Origin: Streptomyces massasporeus
GTDB taxonomy: Bacteria > Actinomycetota > Actinomycetes > Streptomycetales > Streptomycetaceae
NCBI RefSeq assembly: GCF_014648995.1
Contig: NZ_BMSE01000033.1
Span: 1-64,000, forward strand
Reading direction: 5' to 3'
DNA length: 64,000 nt
How positions within the stretch are numbered: the stretch's first letter is position 1; every line of letters begins with the position of its first letter. The notes below the pieces were generated by a model. The model was not told the origin of the DNA and made no database searches. It saw only the letters and a program-made list of their open reading frames with translations. Shown piece by piece: positions 34,242 to 44,295 of this stretch. A program made the translations under genes and the position numbers.

Positions 34242-37200
34242 CGGAGGTCACCTTCGGTTGGGGGGGTGTGGGGGTGGGCGCCCGGTGCCGCAGCCGGTGC
34301 CGGTGCCGGTACCGCAGCCGGTGCCGGCCGGGCGAAGCGCTGGGAGAAGCGGCGGCGGGCCGTCGTCCCGGCGCCGACTGGCACCGGAGGCTCGGCCATC
34401 GCGTCCAGTCCGTCCCGGGCGAGCGCGCCCAGCAGGCCCATCACCCGGTCGGCGAACCGCTGCACCGTCTCGGGCAGGTAGTGCTCGGTGGGGTAGAGCA
34501 CTTGGAGGATCAGTCCGTTCGGCCCCGGCAGGAACTCGACGCTGAGGCGGAACTTGACCCGCGACTGCGCGGGCAGCCGCAGCGGACGCATTTCCGGAGC
34601 GCCGTCGGGTCGGGACCGGGCCTGCGCGTCGAACATGGTCGCGATGACCGAGAAGAGCGGGTTCTCCGCCCCGCGCCCGCCGAGGCCGGAGACCCGGACG
34701 ACCTCCTGGTACGGGAGTTCGCTGTGGTCGAGCGCGGTCAGGAAGGCCTCGCGCACCGCCGACAGCGACGCGCCGAGCGTGCCATCGCCGCCCTCCGGTC
34801 GCGGGCGCACCCGCAGCACGACCGGGTCCACGAACATGCCGACCACGGAGTCGAGACCGGGCAGGTTCCGGTTGGCCAGGTTGGTGCCGAGCACCACCTC
34901 GTCCCGGCCGCACCACTCGCCCAGGGCAAGGGTCAGCGCGGTGAGCGCCAGCGTGTAGAGCGTGCTGTCCACCCGCGCGGCGACGCGCCGCAGCTCGGCC
35001 AGCACGTCTGGGGAGAGCGTCGCCAGCGCCTCGCCCGCCGCCCCGCGGCTGCCGTCCGTCGCCACCGTGTCGTCCGGCGGGGCCACGGGTTCGATACCCC
35101 TTGTGGCCTCGGTCCAGTAGGCCACCTGCCGTCGGTGGGCGGCCGAGTCGCGGAACCTCCGCTCCGCCAGCACGAAGTCGTCGTACGAGGATGTGGGCTC
35201 CGGCAGCGCCGCGGGGCCGCCGGGCGTGAGCAGCTCCTCCAGGTCCCCGCGGATCAGCTCCACCGACCAGGCGTCGACCGCGATGTGGTGGCAAACCAGG
35301 AGCACCCGGCTCGTGCGTGGCTGCGGTCCCTCACCGGACCCGGCCACCAGGACCCGTACGGACGCGCTGGTCAGGTCGAAGGGCCGACCGATGAACTCCT
35401 GGGCGTGTGCTAGGAACTCCGCCTCGCACTCCGCCTCACCGCTGCCCGTGAGCTCGACCCGCTCGATGTCCACCGCTTCGGGTCCCGTCACCCTGCGGCG
35501 CGGCGTCCCGGTGGCGTCGACGTCGTACGCGGTGCGCAAGGCGGCGTGCCGTTCCAGCAGCGCGCGGACCGCCGCCACCACCCGCTGTGGTGCGACACCC
35601 GGCAGGCACCAGCCGAAGGGGACGTTGTAGTTGGCCTCCTGGGAGTCAAGCTGCCAGAGGTACCACAACCTCTGCTGCACGCTCGCGAGTTCGTCGGTGC
35701 TGGCCGCCGGCTCCGACGACCGCCCGTCGTCGTCTGGCGTTCCGGCGCCGGCGCAGACCGTCTCCAGCTCCCGTACGGACCGGGCCCGGATCAGGGCGGC
35801 GAGCGGGACCTCGATGCCGAGCGCCGCCTGGAGTCCGGCCGCGATCTGCATCATCTGCAGGGAGTCCGCGCCCAGCATGCGCAGGCTCTTGTCGGGGTCG
35901 TCCGGTGCCTGGCCGAGCACCTTCTCCACCGTCTCCAGGACCGTGCGCAGCACTTGGCTGGGCTCGTCCGCGCGGGCCGCGCCACCGGGCGTGACGGTGT
36001 CCCGGGCCACGCGTGCCAGTGCCGCGCGGACGCCCGCGCGCCGTGTCTCGGTGTCCGACACCGCGGCGACCGCCACAGGGGCGGACACGCGCAGGGCCTG
36101 ACGCAGCAGCCGGCTGCCCTCGGCTCCGTCCAGGGCGCCGTCGGCGGGCCGCAGATCCGCGCTCCAGCCGTCCCAGCCGATGCTGGTCCACGGCACCCCG
36201 GTACGCGCCCGTTCCCTCACCGCCAGCGCGTCGAGGTACGCGTTCGCGCTCACGTACGGGCCGAAGCCGAGGCCGCCGAGAATGGTGGAGATCGAGGAGA
36301 AGAGCACGACGAAGTCACAGGCGCGTTCGCGGAGCACCTCGGCGAGCACGGTCGCACCGCGCACCTTGGCCTCCGCCACCCTGGACGAAGGGTCCTCAAG
36401 GGCCTCCTGCAGGAGCGGGAATTCCTCGGTGTCGGTGTGTCCCGCGAGGTGGAACACCCCGTCCACCCGCCCGAACTCGCGGTCCGCCTCGGCCAGTACA
36501 GCGCGCAGGGCCTGCTCGTCGGTCACGTCGAGCCGGACGGTCCGTACCGTGCAGCCCCGGCGCCGGGCCGCGTCCACCATCTCCTGCTGGGCCTTGCCGA
36601 GGCTCCGCCCCGGGTCACGCCCGGCAAGCAGCACGGTCGCCGGGGCCTCCCGGCTGATAGCGTCCGCCACCACGGCGCCCAGCCGGCCGGTGCCGCCGAG
36701 GACCAGGTAGGTGCCTCCCTCCCGGACGGCGACCCGCGCCCCCGCGACGGCGGCGCGGTGGTGCAGAGTAAACCGGGTGCCGTTCCGGTACGCCACGTCG
36801 CGCGGGTCCGGAGCGGCGAGGTCCGCGAGGACGGCGGTCGCGGCGGCCGCGGCGGTGTCCCGGGCGCCGACGTCCACCAGCTGGGTGCGCAGGCCGGGGA
36901 TCTCGTGCGGAAGGCAGCGGACGAGGCCCAGCCCGGCGGCGGCTGCGGTCGAGGCTCCCTCGTCCGGCAGGACGGGGATGAGGCCACGGGTGACCAGGAG
37001 GTATGCGGCGGGCAGCGGGCGCCGGGCCAGCAGCTCGCGAGCCGGGTCCCAGAGTCCTTCGGCGAGCCAGGCGTCGACGTCCGTGCCGAGGCTCGGCTCC
37101 GGGTGCGGGGCCTGTCCCTTCTCTGCCCACCGCAGGTCCACCACGGCGTCGGCCGGCTCGGCGTCGCCCGCGTGCACGACCGTGCTCCCCGCGTCGGCGA

Positions 37201-39955
37201 GCAGCCGGGTCACGGCGTCGGCCAGCGGGCCGCCGCGGGTGAGCAGCACGACCCGGGGCGGCAGATCGCCGAGGCGGCCGGCGCGCGGCGACACGCGCCA
37301 TTCGGGGACGTCCAGGGTGGCCGCGCGGCGGTCCGCCGGGGCGGCCCCGTCGACATCGGGCCGATGGTTCCAGTAGCGGCCACGCCGGTCAAAAACGTGC
37401 CCGGGAAGGGTGGCGAAGGCCTCGCCCGCCGTGCCGTTGACCGCGTCCCAGTCGACTGTCACTCCGTCCTGCCAGAGACCGGTCAGGGCGGTCGCCAGGC
37501 CGGTGAAGCCGCCAGCGCCATCGCTTCCGGACACGCTCACGGCCAGCGGTGACGCGGCGTCGGTGGCGTTCCGCAGCAGCAGTCCGGTCAGCGCGGTGCC
37601 CGGTCCCGCTTCGACGAAGCGGCGGTGGCCGGCTTCCAGGAGGGTGGCGAAGGCGCCTGCCAGCCGGATCGGTTCGCGCAGGTGCCGGACCCAGTGCTCT
37701 GGATCGACCGCCTCCTCAGGCGACAGCCACCGCCCGGTGAGGGAGGAGGCGACGGGAAGTCGGGGAGGGCGCGGCGCGGCGCGCCGTACGGCCTCGCGGA
37801 ACGGCGCGATCACCGGGTCCATCAGGGGCGAGTGGAAGGCAATGCCGCCGGGCAGCCGACGGCAGCGGTGGCCGCCCGCGGTGAGCAGCTCCTCGGCCCG
37901 GGCCACGGCCGCGGGCGTGCCCGCGAGAACGACGCGGTCGGGGGCGTTCTCGCCCGCCAGCGACAGCTCGGGGCCGAGCAGGTCCTCGACGAGCCGGGCA
38001 CCGCCCGCCACGATCGTCATCGCGCCCTCGGCGGTGGCCCGCATCAGCCTGTCCCGCTCGTTCAGCAGCCGCATGAGCCCGTCCCGGTCGAAGACGCCGG
38101 CCTGGTACGCGGCGGCGAACTCGCCGAGGCTGCTGCCTGTCACGGCGGCCGTCCGGACGCCCGCGGCGGTGAGCAGGCGGGCATGGGCGATCTCCACCGC
38201 GACCAGGGCGGGCTGGTACGGATTGCCCGCCGTCGGGGCCCCAGTCGGGGACGCGGGCGGACCGGTGAGGCCGGACAGCAGCTCGGGTCCGGTGTGGCCG
38301 AGCACGGCGGCGCAGGCGTCGATCTCCTCCCGGAACTCGGCGAAACGCTCGTAAATCTCGCGGACCTCGGTGTCGTTCCGTCCGGCCTGGCCGGGGAAGG
38401 TCAGCACCACAGGGCCGTCGGCGATGTCCGCCGCGCCGTTGCCCGGTCGGGCCGGTGCCTCGCGCAGCGCGGCCGCCGCCTCCGCGGCAGTGCGGGCGAC
38501 CACCGCGGTGCGGGCGGCGTGGACAGTGCGCCCGGCGGCGAGCGTGTGGGCGACCGCGCCGAGCGCCGGCGGCGCGGCGCTCTCCAGCAGCTCGGTCAGC
38601 GCCTCCGTACGGCGGGCCAGGGCCCGGCGGTCGTGCGCGCTCAGCGGCAGGACCACGGGGGCGGTGGAGTGCGGGGTGGCCGAGGCCGCCGCCTCGGGCG
38701 GGTAGCGCTCCACGATCGCGTGGGCGTTGGTGCCACCGACGCCGAAAGAGCTGACGGCGGCCCGGCGGTACGGCTCGGGCCACGGTTCGGCCTCGCGGGG
38801 GATCCGGAACGGCGAGGTGTCCAGGTGCAGGTCCGGGTTCGGCTCGCGGAATCCGGTGAGCGGCGGGAGCACACCGTCACGGACCGCGCACACCGCCTTG
38901 ATCAGTCCCGCCACGCCAGCGGCCCGGTCCAGGTGTCCGAAGTTCGACTTCAGCGATCCGAGGGCGGCGAAGCCGGTCCGGTCGGTGAAGAGTTCGTACG
39001 CGCGACGGGCTGCCTCGATCTCGATCGGGTCGCCCAGCCGGGTACCAGTGCCGTGGGCCTCGTAGTAGCCGATGCTGTCGGCTTCGCCATCCGCCAACGC
39101 GAGCGCCGTGGCGATGACCTCGCTCTGGCCGCGCACCGTGGGCGCCATGAAACTGCTCTTGGCCCGGCCGTCGTTGTTAGTGGCAGTGGCGCGGATCACG
39201 GCGTGCACCGGCCGTCCCTGGGCGAGCGCGTCCTCCAGACGCTGGAGCACGACCACACCGGCGCCGTTCGCCGGCACCGTGCCGTTGCTGCGTGCGTCGA
39301 AGGGCAGGCACCTGCCGTCCGGGGAGGCGATCATCCCCTCCTGGTAGACGTAGCCGCCGTGCTGGTCGGGGTCGAGGGAGACGCCGCCGGCGAGTGCGAC
39401 GTCGGTGAGTCCCGACCGGAGGTTCTGGGCCGCCAGATGTACTGCGACCAGGGAGGAGGAGCAACCGGTCTGGACGTTGACCGCCTCACCGTGCAAGTCG
39501 AGGAGGTAGGCGACGCGTGTCGCGAGGAAGTCCGGGCTGTTCGCGATCATCCGCTGGTAGCGCTCGTTCTCCGAGCCCGGGCCGGACAGCGCGGGCCGGT
39601 AGCGGCTGGGTGCGGACGCCGCATAGACGGAGACGACCTCCCCTCCGCCGGGCACGACGGCTGCCGACTCCAGCGCCTGCCAGGCCAGTTCCAGAAAGAC
39701 ACGGTGCTGCGGATCCAAGAGTTCGGCCTCAGCCGGTGATACGCCGAAGAACTCGGCGTCAAAGGCGTCAGCATCCTCCAGCAGGCCGGACGCTGCGACC
39801 TGCCCGCCCTCCTGGGAGTTCGTGTCCCACCGGGACACGCAGTCGTCGCCGGCCACGCAGTGGGCCCAGAACTCGTCGATGTCCGCCGACCGGGGAAAAC
39901 GCCCCGCCATGCCGATCACGGCTATGGGGGCGAGACCCTCGTGTGCTGCGTTCAT
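34238..39955 (-). CDS. hybrid PKS-NRPS: KS-AT-KR-ACP-C
   Basis: The product is 1905 residues from ATG 39955 (GAGGAG upstream; a longer frame lacks support). KS (about 10-430): VQTGCSSSLVAVH with the active Cys, YYEAHGTGTRLGDP and KSNFGHLDRAAG. AT (about 525-830): GSSLGEFAAAY with Ser in place of the His of GHSxG, and GIAFHSPLM, fitting malonyl choice. KR: YLVLGGTGRLGAVVAD, LFSSISTILGG and SANAYLDALA with the Tyr, so reduction to a beta-hydroxy is expected. ACP: LRMLGADSLQMMQIA. C-terminal C domain: LLVCHHIAVDAWS (HHxxxDA). No DH, ER or TE. The KS most likely accepts an aminoacyl group, for example from the single-module NRPS, and the C domain passes to A-T of the next protein. Confidence 0.93.
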   Translation of the reverse strand: MNAAHEGLAPIAVIGMAGRFPRSADIDEFWAHCVAGDDCVSRWDTNSQEGGQVAASGLLEDADAFDAEFFGVSPAEAELLDPQHRVFLELAWQALESAAVVPGGGEVVSVYAASAPSRYRPALSGPGSENERYQRMIANSPDFLATRVAYLLDLHGEAVNVQTGCSSSLVAVHLAAQNLRSGLTDVALAGGVSLDPDQHGGYVYQEGMIASPDGRCLPFDARSNGTVPANGAGVVVLQRLEDALAQGRPVHAVIRATATNNDGRAKSSFMAPTVRGQSEVIATALALADGEADSIGYYEAHGTGTRLGDPIEIEAARRAYELFTDRTGFAALGSLKSNFGHLDRAAGVAGLIKAVCAVRDGVLPPLTGFREPNPDLHLDTSPFRIPREAEPWPEPYRRAAVSSFGVGGTNAHAIVERYPPEAAASATPHSTAPVVLPLSAHDRRALARRTEALTELLESAAPPALGAVAHTLAAGRTVHAARTAVVARTAAEAAAALREAPARPGNGAADIADGPVVLTFPGQAGRNDTEVREIYERFAEFREEIDACAAVLGHTGPELLSGLTGPPASPTGAPTAGNPYQPALVAVEIAHARLLTAAGVRTAAVTGSSLGEFAAAYQAGVFDRDGLMRLLNERDRLMRATAEGAMTIVAGGARLVEDLLGPELSLAGENAPDRVVLAGTPAAVARAEELLTAGGHRCRRLPGGIAFHSPLMDPVIAPFREAVRRAAPRPPRLPVASSLTGRWLSPEEAVDPEHWVRHLREPIRLAGAFATLLEAGHRRFVEAGPGTALTGLLLRNATDAASPLAVSVSGSDGAGGFTGLATALTGLWQDGVTVDWDAVNGTAGEAFATLPGHVFDRRGRYWNHRPDVDGAAPADRRAATLDVPEWRVSPRAGRLGDLPPRVVLLTRGGPLADAVTRLLADAGSTVVHAGDAEPADAVVDLRWAEKGQAPHPEPSLGTDVDAWLAEGLWDPARELLARRPLPAAYLLVTRGLIPVLPDEGASTAAAAGLGLVRCLPHEIPGLRTQLVDVGARDTAAAAATAVLADLAAPDPRDVAYRNGTRFTLHHRAAVAGARVAVREGGTYLVLGGTGRLGAVVADAISREAPATVLLAGRDPGRSLGKAQQEMVDAARRRGCTVRTVRLDVTDEQALRAVLAEADREFGRVDGVFHLAGHTDTEEFPLLQEALEDPSSRVAEAKVRGATVLAEVLRERACDFVVLFSSISTILGGLGFGPYVSANAYLDALAVRERARTGVPWTSIGWDGWSADLRPADGALDGAEGSRLLRQALRVSAPVAVAAVSDTETRRAGVRAALARVARDTVTPGGAARADEPSQVLRTVLETVEKVLGQAPDDPDKSLRMLGADSLQMMQIAAGLQAALGIEVPLAALIRARSVRELETVCAGAGTPDDDGRSSEPAASTDELASVQQRLWYLWQLDSQEANYNVPFGWCLPGVAPQRVVAAVRALLERHAALRTAYDVDATGTPRRRVTGPEAVDIERVELTGSGEAECEAEFLAHAQEFIGRPFDLTSASVRVLVAGSGEGPQPRTSRVLLVCHHIAVDAWSVELIRGDLEELLTPGGPAALPEPTSSYDDFVLAERRFRDSAAHRRQVAYWTEATRGIEPVAPPDDTVATDGSRGAAGEALATLSPDVLAELRRVAARVDSTLYTLALTALTLALGEWCGRDEVVLGTNLANRNLPGLDSVVGMFVDPVVLRVRPRPEGGDGTLGASLSAVREAFLTALDHSELPYQEVVRVSGLGGRGAENPLFSVIATMFDAQARSRPDGAPEMRPLRLPAQSRVKFRLSVEFLPGPNGLILQVLYPTEHYLPETVQRFADRVMGLLGALARDGLDAMAEPPVPVGAGTTARRRFSQRFARPAPAAVPAPAPAAAPGAHPHTPPTEGDLR

Positions 39956-40177
39956 GGTGTGGTTCGCTCCTCGCCAAAGGCCCGGCGGCGAGGGCACCGC
40001 GAGAGCGCGGAGCCCGGGCCGGGCGGGGTCTGCTGCCGTCCGCTCGGGACGCGCGTGCCCGCGCCCGGCCTGACCGGGACCGGCGAGGCGGGTCCGTCGC
40101 GAGGGACCGGCAGCCGCTGGATTCACTGAACGGAAGGGCGCCTCGACCGCGCCCCTGGGCCGGTCGCGACGGCGGGC

Positions 40178-41032
40178 TCAAACCGCCGTTGCTTGTCGCT
40201 TCATGTCGACGTAACCGGACACGGCGGCCGCCCTGCGTGACGGGTCGAAGTCCTTGCTCCGGAAGTCCCGGTCGTCTGGAGGGACGACCCGCAGACCCGC
40301 GGGCAGGGTGCCGGTGCGCCGGCTCATGTCCCGCGCGACGCCCACCATCAGATCGAACGCCGTCCGGAAGGAAGCTCCCTTGCACTCCCAGAGGGATTCG
40401 AAGGCGAACGGGTCACGCAGCCGCTCGGCACGGATGAGCGGACCGGTGTCCACCCCGTTGTCCACGAAGTGCACCGTGGCACCGGCGCACCGCCGGAAGC
40501 GTTCCAGGTCGCGCTGGGCAGCGACCTGCTCGGTGGCGTACATGCCGCGGGCGTGCGGCAGCACGGCGGAGTGGCCGTTGACGATCCGGTCGGAAGCCAG
40601 CTCGATCCACCACGGCGCCAGCAGGCGGTCAAGGAACACAAAGAAGTAGGGGGCGGGCTCCCGGCGGCACAGCCCTTCGACCCAAATGTGGATATCCGGG
40701 GCGTTGAGGTTCTCACCGAGGAAGCCGAGACGCCCCGGCAAGTCCTCGGGCAGCGACGGCACTCCGTACATATGGAGCATGGCCTCATCCGTCTCGCCGA
40801 GGTCGTCGTAGAGGCGGCGCAGCTCCTCCCTTTCGCCAGGGGCGAGGGTCCGTTTTCCGGCATGGGCCCGGTGGAAGCGGACACGCTGCCGGTAGAGACC
40901 GGCTCGATCAGGGTCGTCGCGCACGTAGACGCCGCCGAACGAAGGCGAGGCGTCGAACTCCTCAAGCCACTGGGACATCAGATAGGTCGCGTGGAAGCTC
41001 CCCTCCGACATCAGGACACACGTGGACTCCAC
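40178..41032 (-). CDS. formyltransferase-fold tailoring enzyme
   Basis: The 284-residue protein resembles the Fmt/PurN/ArnA formyltransferase family: RIVNGHSAVLPHARGM supplies the N-x-H-x-x-LP motif and VHFVDNGVDTGPLIRAERL the G-x-D-x-G-P catalytic Asp segment. Family members transfer a formyl group from 10-formyl-tetrahydrofolate to an amine. In this cluster it could N-formylate a Dap side chain or a chain-initiating amino acid. It precedes the PKS gene by 222 bp and follows the M20 gene by 15 bp on the same strand. Confidence 0.8.
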   Translation of the reverse strand: MESTCVLMSEGSFHATYLMSQWLEEFDASPSFGGVYVRDDPDRAGLYRQRVRFHRAHAGKRTLAPGEREELRRLYDDLGETDEAMLHMYGVPSLPEDLPGRLGFLGENLNAPDIHIWVEGLCRREPAPYFFVFLDRLLAPWWIELASDRIVNGHSAVLPHARGMYATEQVAAQRDLERFRRCAGATVHFVDNGVDTGPLIRAERLRDPFAFESLWECKGASFRTAFDLMVGVARDMSRRTGTLPAGLRVVPPDDRDFRSKDFDPSRRAAAVSGYVDMKRQATAV

Positions 41033-41047
41033 GTCGGTTCTCCTTTG

Positions 41048-42325
41048 TCATTCCTCGTCGGCGAGGCTCAGGGTCGTGGCCGCGAGAAGGTTGATGGCTC
41101 GCGCGCAGGACTCCACCGTGGAGTACTCGCGCGGGCTGTGGCTGATGCCGTCGTACTCGCCCCTGGCGAAGACCATGACCGCCGGGCAGACGGCCGCCAT
41201 CTCCTGGGCGTCGTGCCCCGCGCCGGAGAGGATCGAGCTATGGGTCAGGCCGAGGGCCTCCGCCTCGCGGACGACGATCTTCTGGAGCCGGTCGTCGAAG
41301 GCGACCGGCGAGGTCCGTGCCATGCGGCGCGTGGTGATGCGCAGCCCGCCCTGCGTCTCCTGCAGCCGGTCGAGGTAGCGCGCGAGGTGTTCCTCCGCGC
41401 GGACCATGCACTCCTCGTCGGGATTGCGCAGGTCGACCGTGAGGTCGGCCCTGGCGGGGACGATGTTGGTATCGCCCGGATGGAGAGTCAGGTGTCCCAC
41501 GGTGGCCCGGAGGTGACCGTAGTCGCCGCTGTCCACCATGGTGCGAAGGTGACGCACGATCTCGGCGGCGACGAGACCGGCGTCGGTGCGCATCTCGGTG
41601 GGGGTGGCCCCGGCATGGGCGGCGCGACCGTAGACGACGATCTCCTGCCACGAGATGCCCTGCGTCCCGGTGACGACCCCGACGTCGGTGCCAGATCGGA
41701 AGAGCAGCGGGCCCTGTTCGATGTGGCATTCGACGTAGGCGTACGGCGATGGGTCGAGCCGCACGCCGTGCGGGCCCGCGAAGCCGATCCGAGCCAGCTC
41801 GTCCCCGAAAGTGAGGCCGTCCGCGTCCGTCAGGGCGTAGGCCTCCTCCAGCCGGATCCGGCCCGCCGCGACGGCGCTTCCGAGCATGTCGGTGCCGAAC
41901 CGGACGCCTTCCTCTTCGCTGAAGGCGGCAATCATCAGCGGGCGACGCGTGGTGATGCCGCGTTCGTTCAGCGTACGGACGATCTCCAGGCCTCCCAGGA
42001 CGCCCAGGCAGCCGTCGAAGGCGCCCGCCGTGGCCACGCTGTCGATGTGGGACCCAATCATGACCGGCGGGGCGTCCGGCACGGTGCCGGCCCGGTGGCC
42101 GTAGATGTTCCCCACCGCGTCGACGCGCACGGTGAGGCCGGCCTCCTCCATCCAGGAGACCAGCTTGCGGCGCCCTTCCGCGTCGGCGTCGGTGAGCGCC
42201 AGCCGGCGCACACCGCGCAGACCCGTCTGCTCGTCCTCGTACGCGCCGATCTCCGCCAGCTCCATGAGCGACAGCCACAACCGGTCACCGTCGACGGTGA
42301 CGTGCTCGGGTACGTCACAGGGCAT
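41048..42325 (-). CDS. M20 amidase of the N-carbamoyl-L-amino acid hydrolase/allantoate amidohydrolase family
   Basis: The 425-residue metallo-amidase has VMIGSHIDSVATAGAFDGCLGVLGGLE, FSEEEGVRFGTDMLGS, YVECHIEQGPLLF, ILSGAGHDAQEMA and DGISHSPREYS, in order and at typical distances for hydantoinase/carbamoylase-family M20 enzymes with two metals. Members hydrolyse N-carbamoyl or ureido groups. The ATG is preceded by GAGGAG. It forms a likely operon with the formyltransferase, so it may remove a protecting or activating group on an intermediate. A catabolic role unrelated to the cluster cannot be excluded. Confidence 0.85.
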   Translation of the reverse strand: MPCDVPEHVTVDGDRLWLSLMELAEIGAYEDEQTGLRGVRRLALTDADAEGRRKLVSWMEEAGLTVRVDAVGNIYGHRAGTVPDAPPVMIGSHIDSVATAGAFDGCLGVLGGLEIVRTLNERGITTRRPLMIAAFSEEEGVRFGTDMLGSAVAAGRIRLEEAYALTDADGLTFGDELARIGFAGPHGVRLDPSPYAYVECHIEQGPLLFRSGTDVGVVTGTQGISWQEIVVYGRAAHAGATPTEMRTDAGLVAAEIVRHLRTMVDSGDYGHLRATVGHLTLHPGDTNIVPARADLTVDLRNPDEECMVRAEEHLARYLDRLQETQGGLRITTRRMARTSPVAFDDRLQKIVVREAEALGLTHSSILSGAGHDAQEMAAVCPAVMVFARGEYDGISHSPREYSTVESCARAINLLAATTLSLADEE

Positions 42326-42642
42326 GGTTCTCCTCAGTGCCGGGGGGTCAGGGATTCGGACCGCCCGCGCCGTACGCCCGGCAGCGGGACTTTCCGATCA
42401 TGTCGGCCGCCCCCGCAGGGACTCCACAAGCACGACGGATCAGTAACGTGCACGGCAGGAACCTGAGTACCACCTGGATGACGCCCGCTTGTTCGCTCCC
42501 CCGTCCGATCAAGAGTCGCCTGTCGGTATCCGGTGGCCTCCTTGAGGAGCCTCGGAACATGCCGCGCCGCCACCGGCGCACACCCTGGCGCTACGCTCGC
42601 CCTGTGGTGCACGTCACGACTGCAGGGCAGAAGGAGGACTAG
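42326..42642. other. 317-bp intergenic region before the IS701 element
   Basis: No convincing gene is visible. It should hold the promoter of the M20/formyltransferase operon reading left. Its right end is the CTAG target of the adjacent IS. Confidence 0.5.
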
Positions 42643-44040
42643 TACTGCAACGGTCTTTGCCGTGACTGCTGGCCAGCTCGGTCGTTGGTGTGGTTGTGGG
42701 TGGGGACCTTGCTGATGTCAGGTTGTGGGCGGGGGAACTGGGTGCTCTGCATGAGCGGTTCGTGCACCGGTTCAACCGGGAGGAGCCGCGGCAGTCGGCG
42801 CTGGCTTACATGCGTGGGCTGATCGCTCCGTTGCAGCGGAAGAACGGCTGGACGCTGGCGGAGGAGGCCGGCCATGCGGGTCCCGACCGTATCCACCGGC
42901 TGCTGAACCGGATCGAGTGGGATGCCGAGGAGGTCCTTGACGACGTACGCGACTACGTCGTGGAACACCTCGCAGACCGCGAGGCCGTCCTGATCGTCGA
43001 CGACACCGGGTTTTTGAAGAAGGGCGTCCGTTCGGCCGGGGTGCAACGGCAGTACTCCGGCACCGCGGGCCGCACCGAGAACTGCCAGATCGGTGTGTTC
43101 CTCGCCTACGCCACCAGCCGCGGACGCACGCTGATCGACCGGCGGCTGTATCTGCCCACCTCCTGGACGGACGACTGGGACCGCTGCCGCCGGGCCGGCA
43201 TCGACGACACCGTGGGCTTCGAGACGAAGGTGGCCATGGCCAAGGCGATGGTCCGCCGGGCCATCGCCGACAAGATCCCGTTCGGCTGGGTCACGGCGGA
43301 CGCCGCCTATGGCTACAGCAAGGGCTGGCGGTTCGAGCTGGAACAGGCGGACGTCTTCCACGTCATGGCCACCACCCGGCACGACACCGTCGTCACCCGC
43401 TGGTCCATCGACCACCCCGTCCACGACCTGTTTCCCGGCCTGCCGCGGCAGAAATGGAAACGCCGTTCCTGCGGCGAAGGAGCCCATGGCCGGCGGATCT
43501 TCGACTGGGCCCGCATCGAGGTGCGGCCCTGGCACCGCGAGGACCGCCGTCACTGGGTCCTCGCCCGCCGCAGCGTCAGCAGGCCCGAGGAGATCTCCTA
43601 CTACATCGCCTACTGCCCCGCCGGCACCACACTGGACGAGCTCATCCGCATAGCAGGCAGCCGCTGGGCGGTTGAGGAATGCTTCCAGACCGCCAAGCAG
43701 GAGTGCGGCCTGGATGACTACCAGGTCCGCCGCTATCCCGGCTGGCACCGCCATATGACCCTCGCCATGGCCGCTCACGCATGTCTGACCGTCCTGCGGG
43801 CCCGACAGCTGGACACGGACAAAGCAGAAACGGATCCTCCCAGCTCATCCACCTCAGCCTCGCCGAGATACGACGGCTGATCACCCGTCTCACCGACCGC
43901 CGTCCCACACCCGTCGAGCACATCCTGCACTGGTCGACCTGGCGCCGCCGACGACAACACCAGGCCCGCGTCAGTCACTACAAACGACGTGGGCGCAGCC
44001 CCTGACCTGGCCATCAGTCACGGCAAGCACCGTTGCAGTA
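42643..44040 (+). mobile_element. IS701-family insertion sequence with CTAG duplication
   Basis: The ends are TACTGCAACGG (42643) and CCGTTGCAGTA (to 44040), with further imperfect pairing inward (TGCCGTGACTG / CAGTCACGGCA). Direct CTAG copies flank it at 42639-42642 and 44041-44044, as expected for IS701-family insertion. Length is 1398 bp. Confidence 0.9.
42690..44005 (+). CDS. IS701-family transposase with C-terminal frame change
   Basis: The first frame runs 396 codons to 43880: VLIVDDTGFLKKGVRSAGVQRQYSGTAGR (first Asp), WVTADAAYGYSKGWR (second Asp) and GSRWAVEECFQTAKQECGLDDYQVR (Glu). After about 43835 the family-like C-terminus (LIHLSLAEIRRLITRL, then HWSTWRRRRQHQARVSHYKRR) continues in a different frame to 44005. 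Either a frameshift has removed the last 60 residues or the reading frames are joined by slippage. The catalytic core is intact. Confidence 0.85.
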
Positions 44041-44295
44041 CTAGACCCACCGGGCCAGGAACCAGCCCGAACTAGCCACCGAAACCCGCAGGTTCTTCCA
44101 CCGCCGACAACGCCAACCTCACATCGCGCGCGGATACTTCGGCGGCCGAAACGTCCGATATGCCATCGACGGGTGAACTCCATGAGTTGCTGATCAATAG
44201 CATTGGGGTCGCCGGTTAGCCCAACCGGCGATCCCGCCCCTCGTTGGTGTTCCACCCGCCACTCTCTGCCTTTATTTCAAAGGCACGACTTGCCT

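Noticed and set aside
34252..34330. PA-rich coding repeat at the end of the PKS-NRPS protein as a functional docking domain
   Set aside because: The GGTGCCGGT-like repeats encode a simple Pro/Ala linker; no docking helix was seen, so no separate feature is claimed.
35546..39739. Large plus-strand open frames across the PKS gene
   Set aside because: High-GC shadow frames opposite a clear KS-AT-KR-ACP-C gene, with no domain motifs.
42371..42400. Possible third copy of the 31-bp motif upstream of the M20 gene (CGCTGCC core)
   Set aside because: Only the CGCTGCC core and a few other bases match, and a gap is needed; this is not above chance in such GC-rich DNA.
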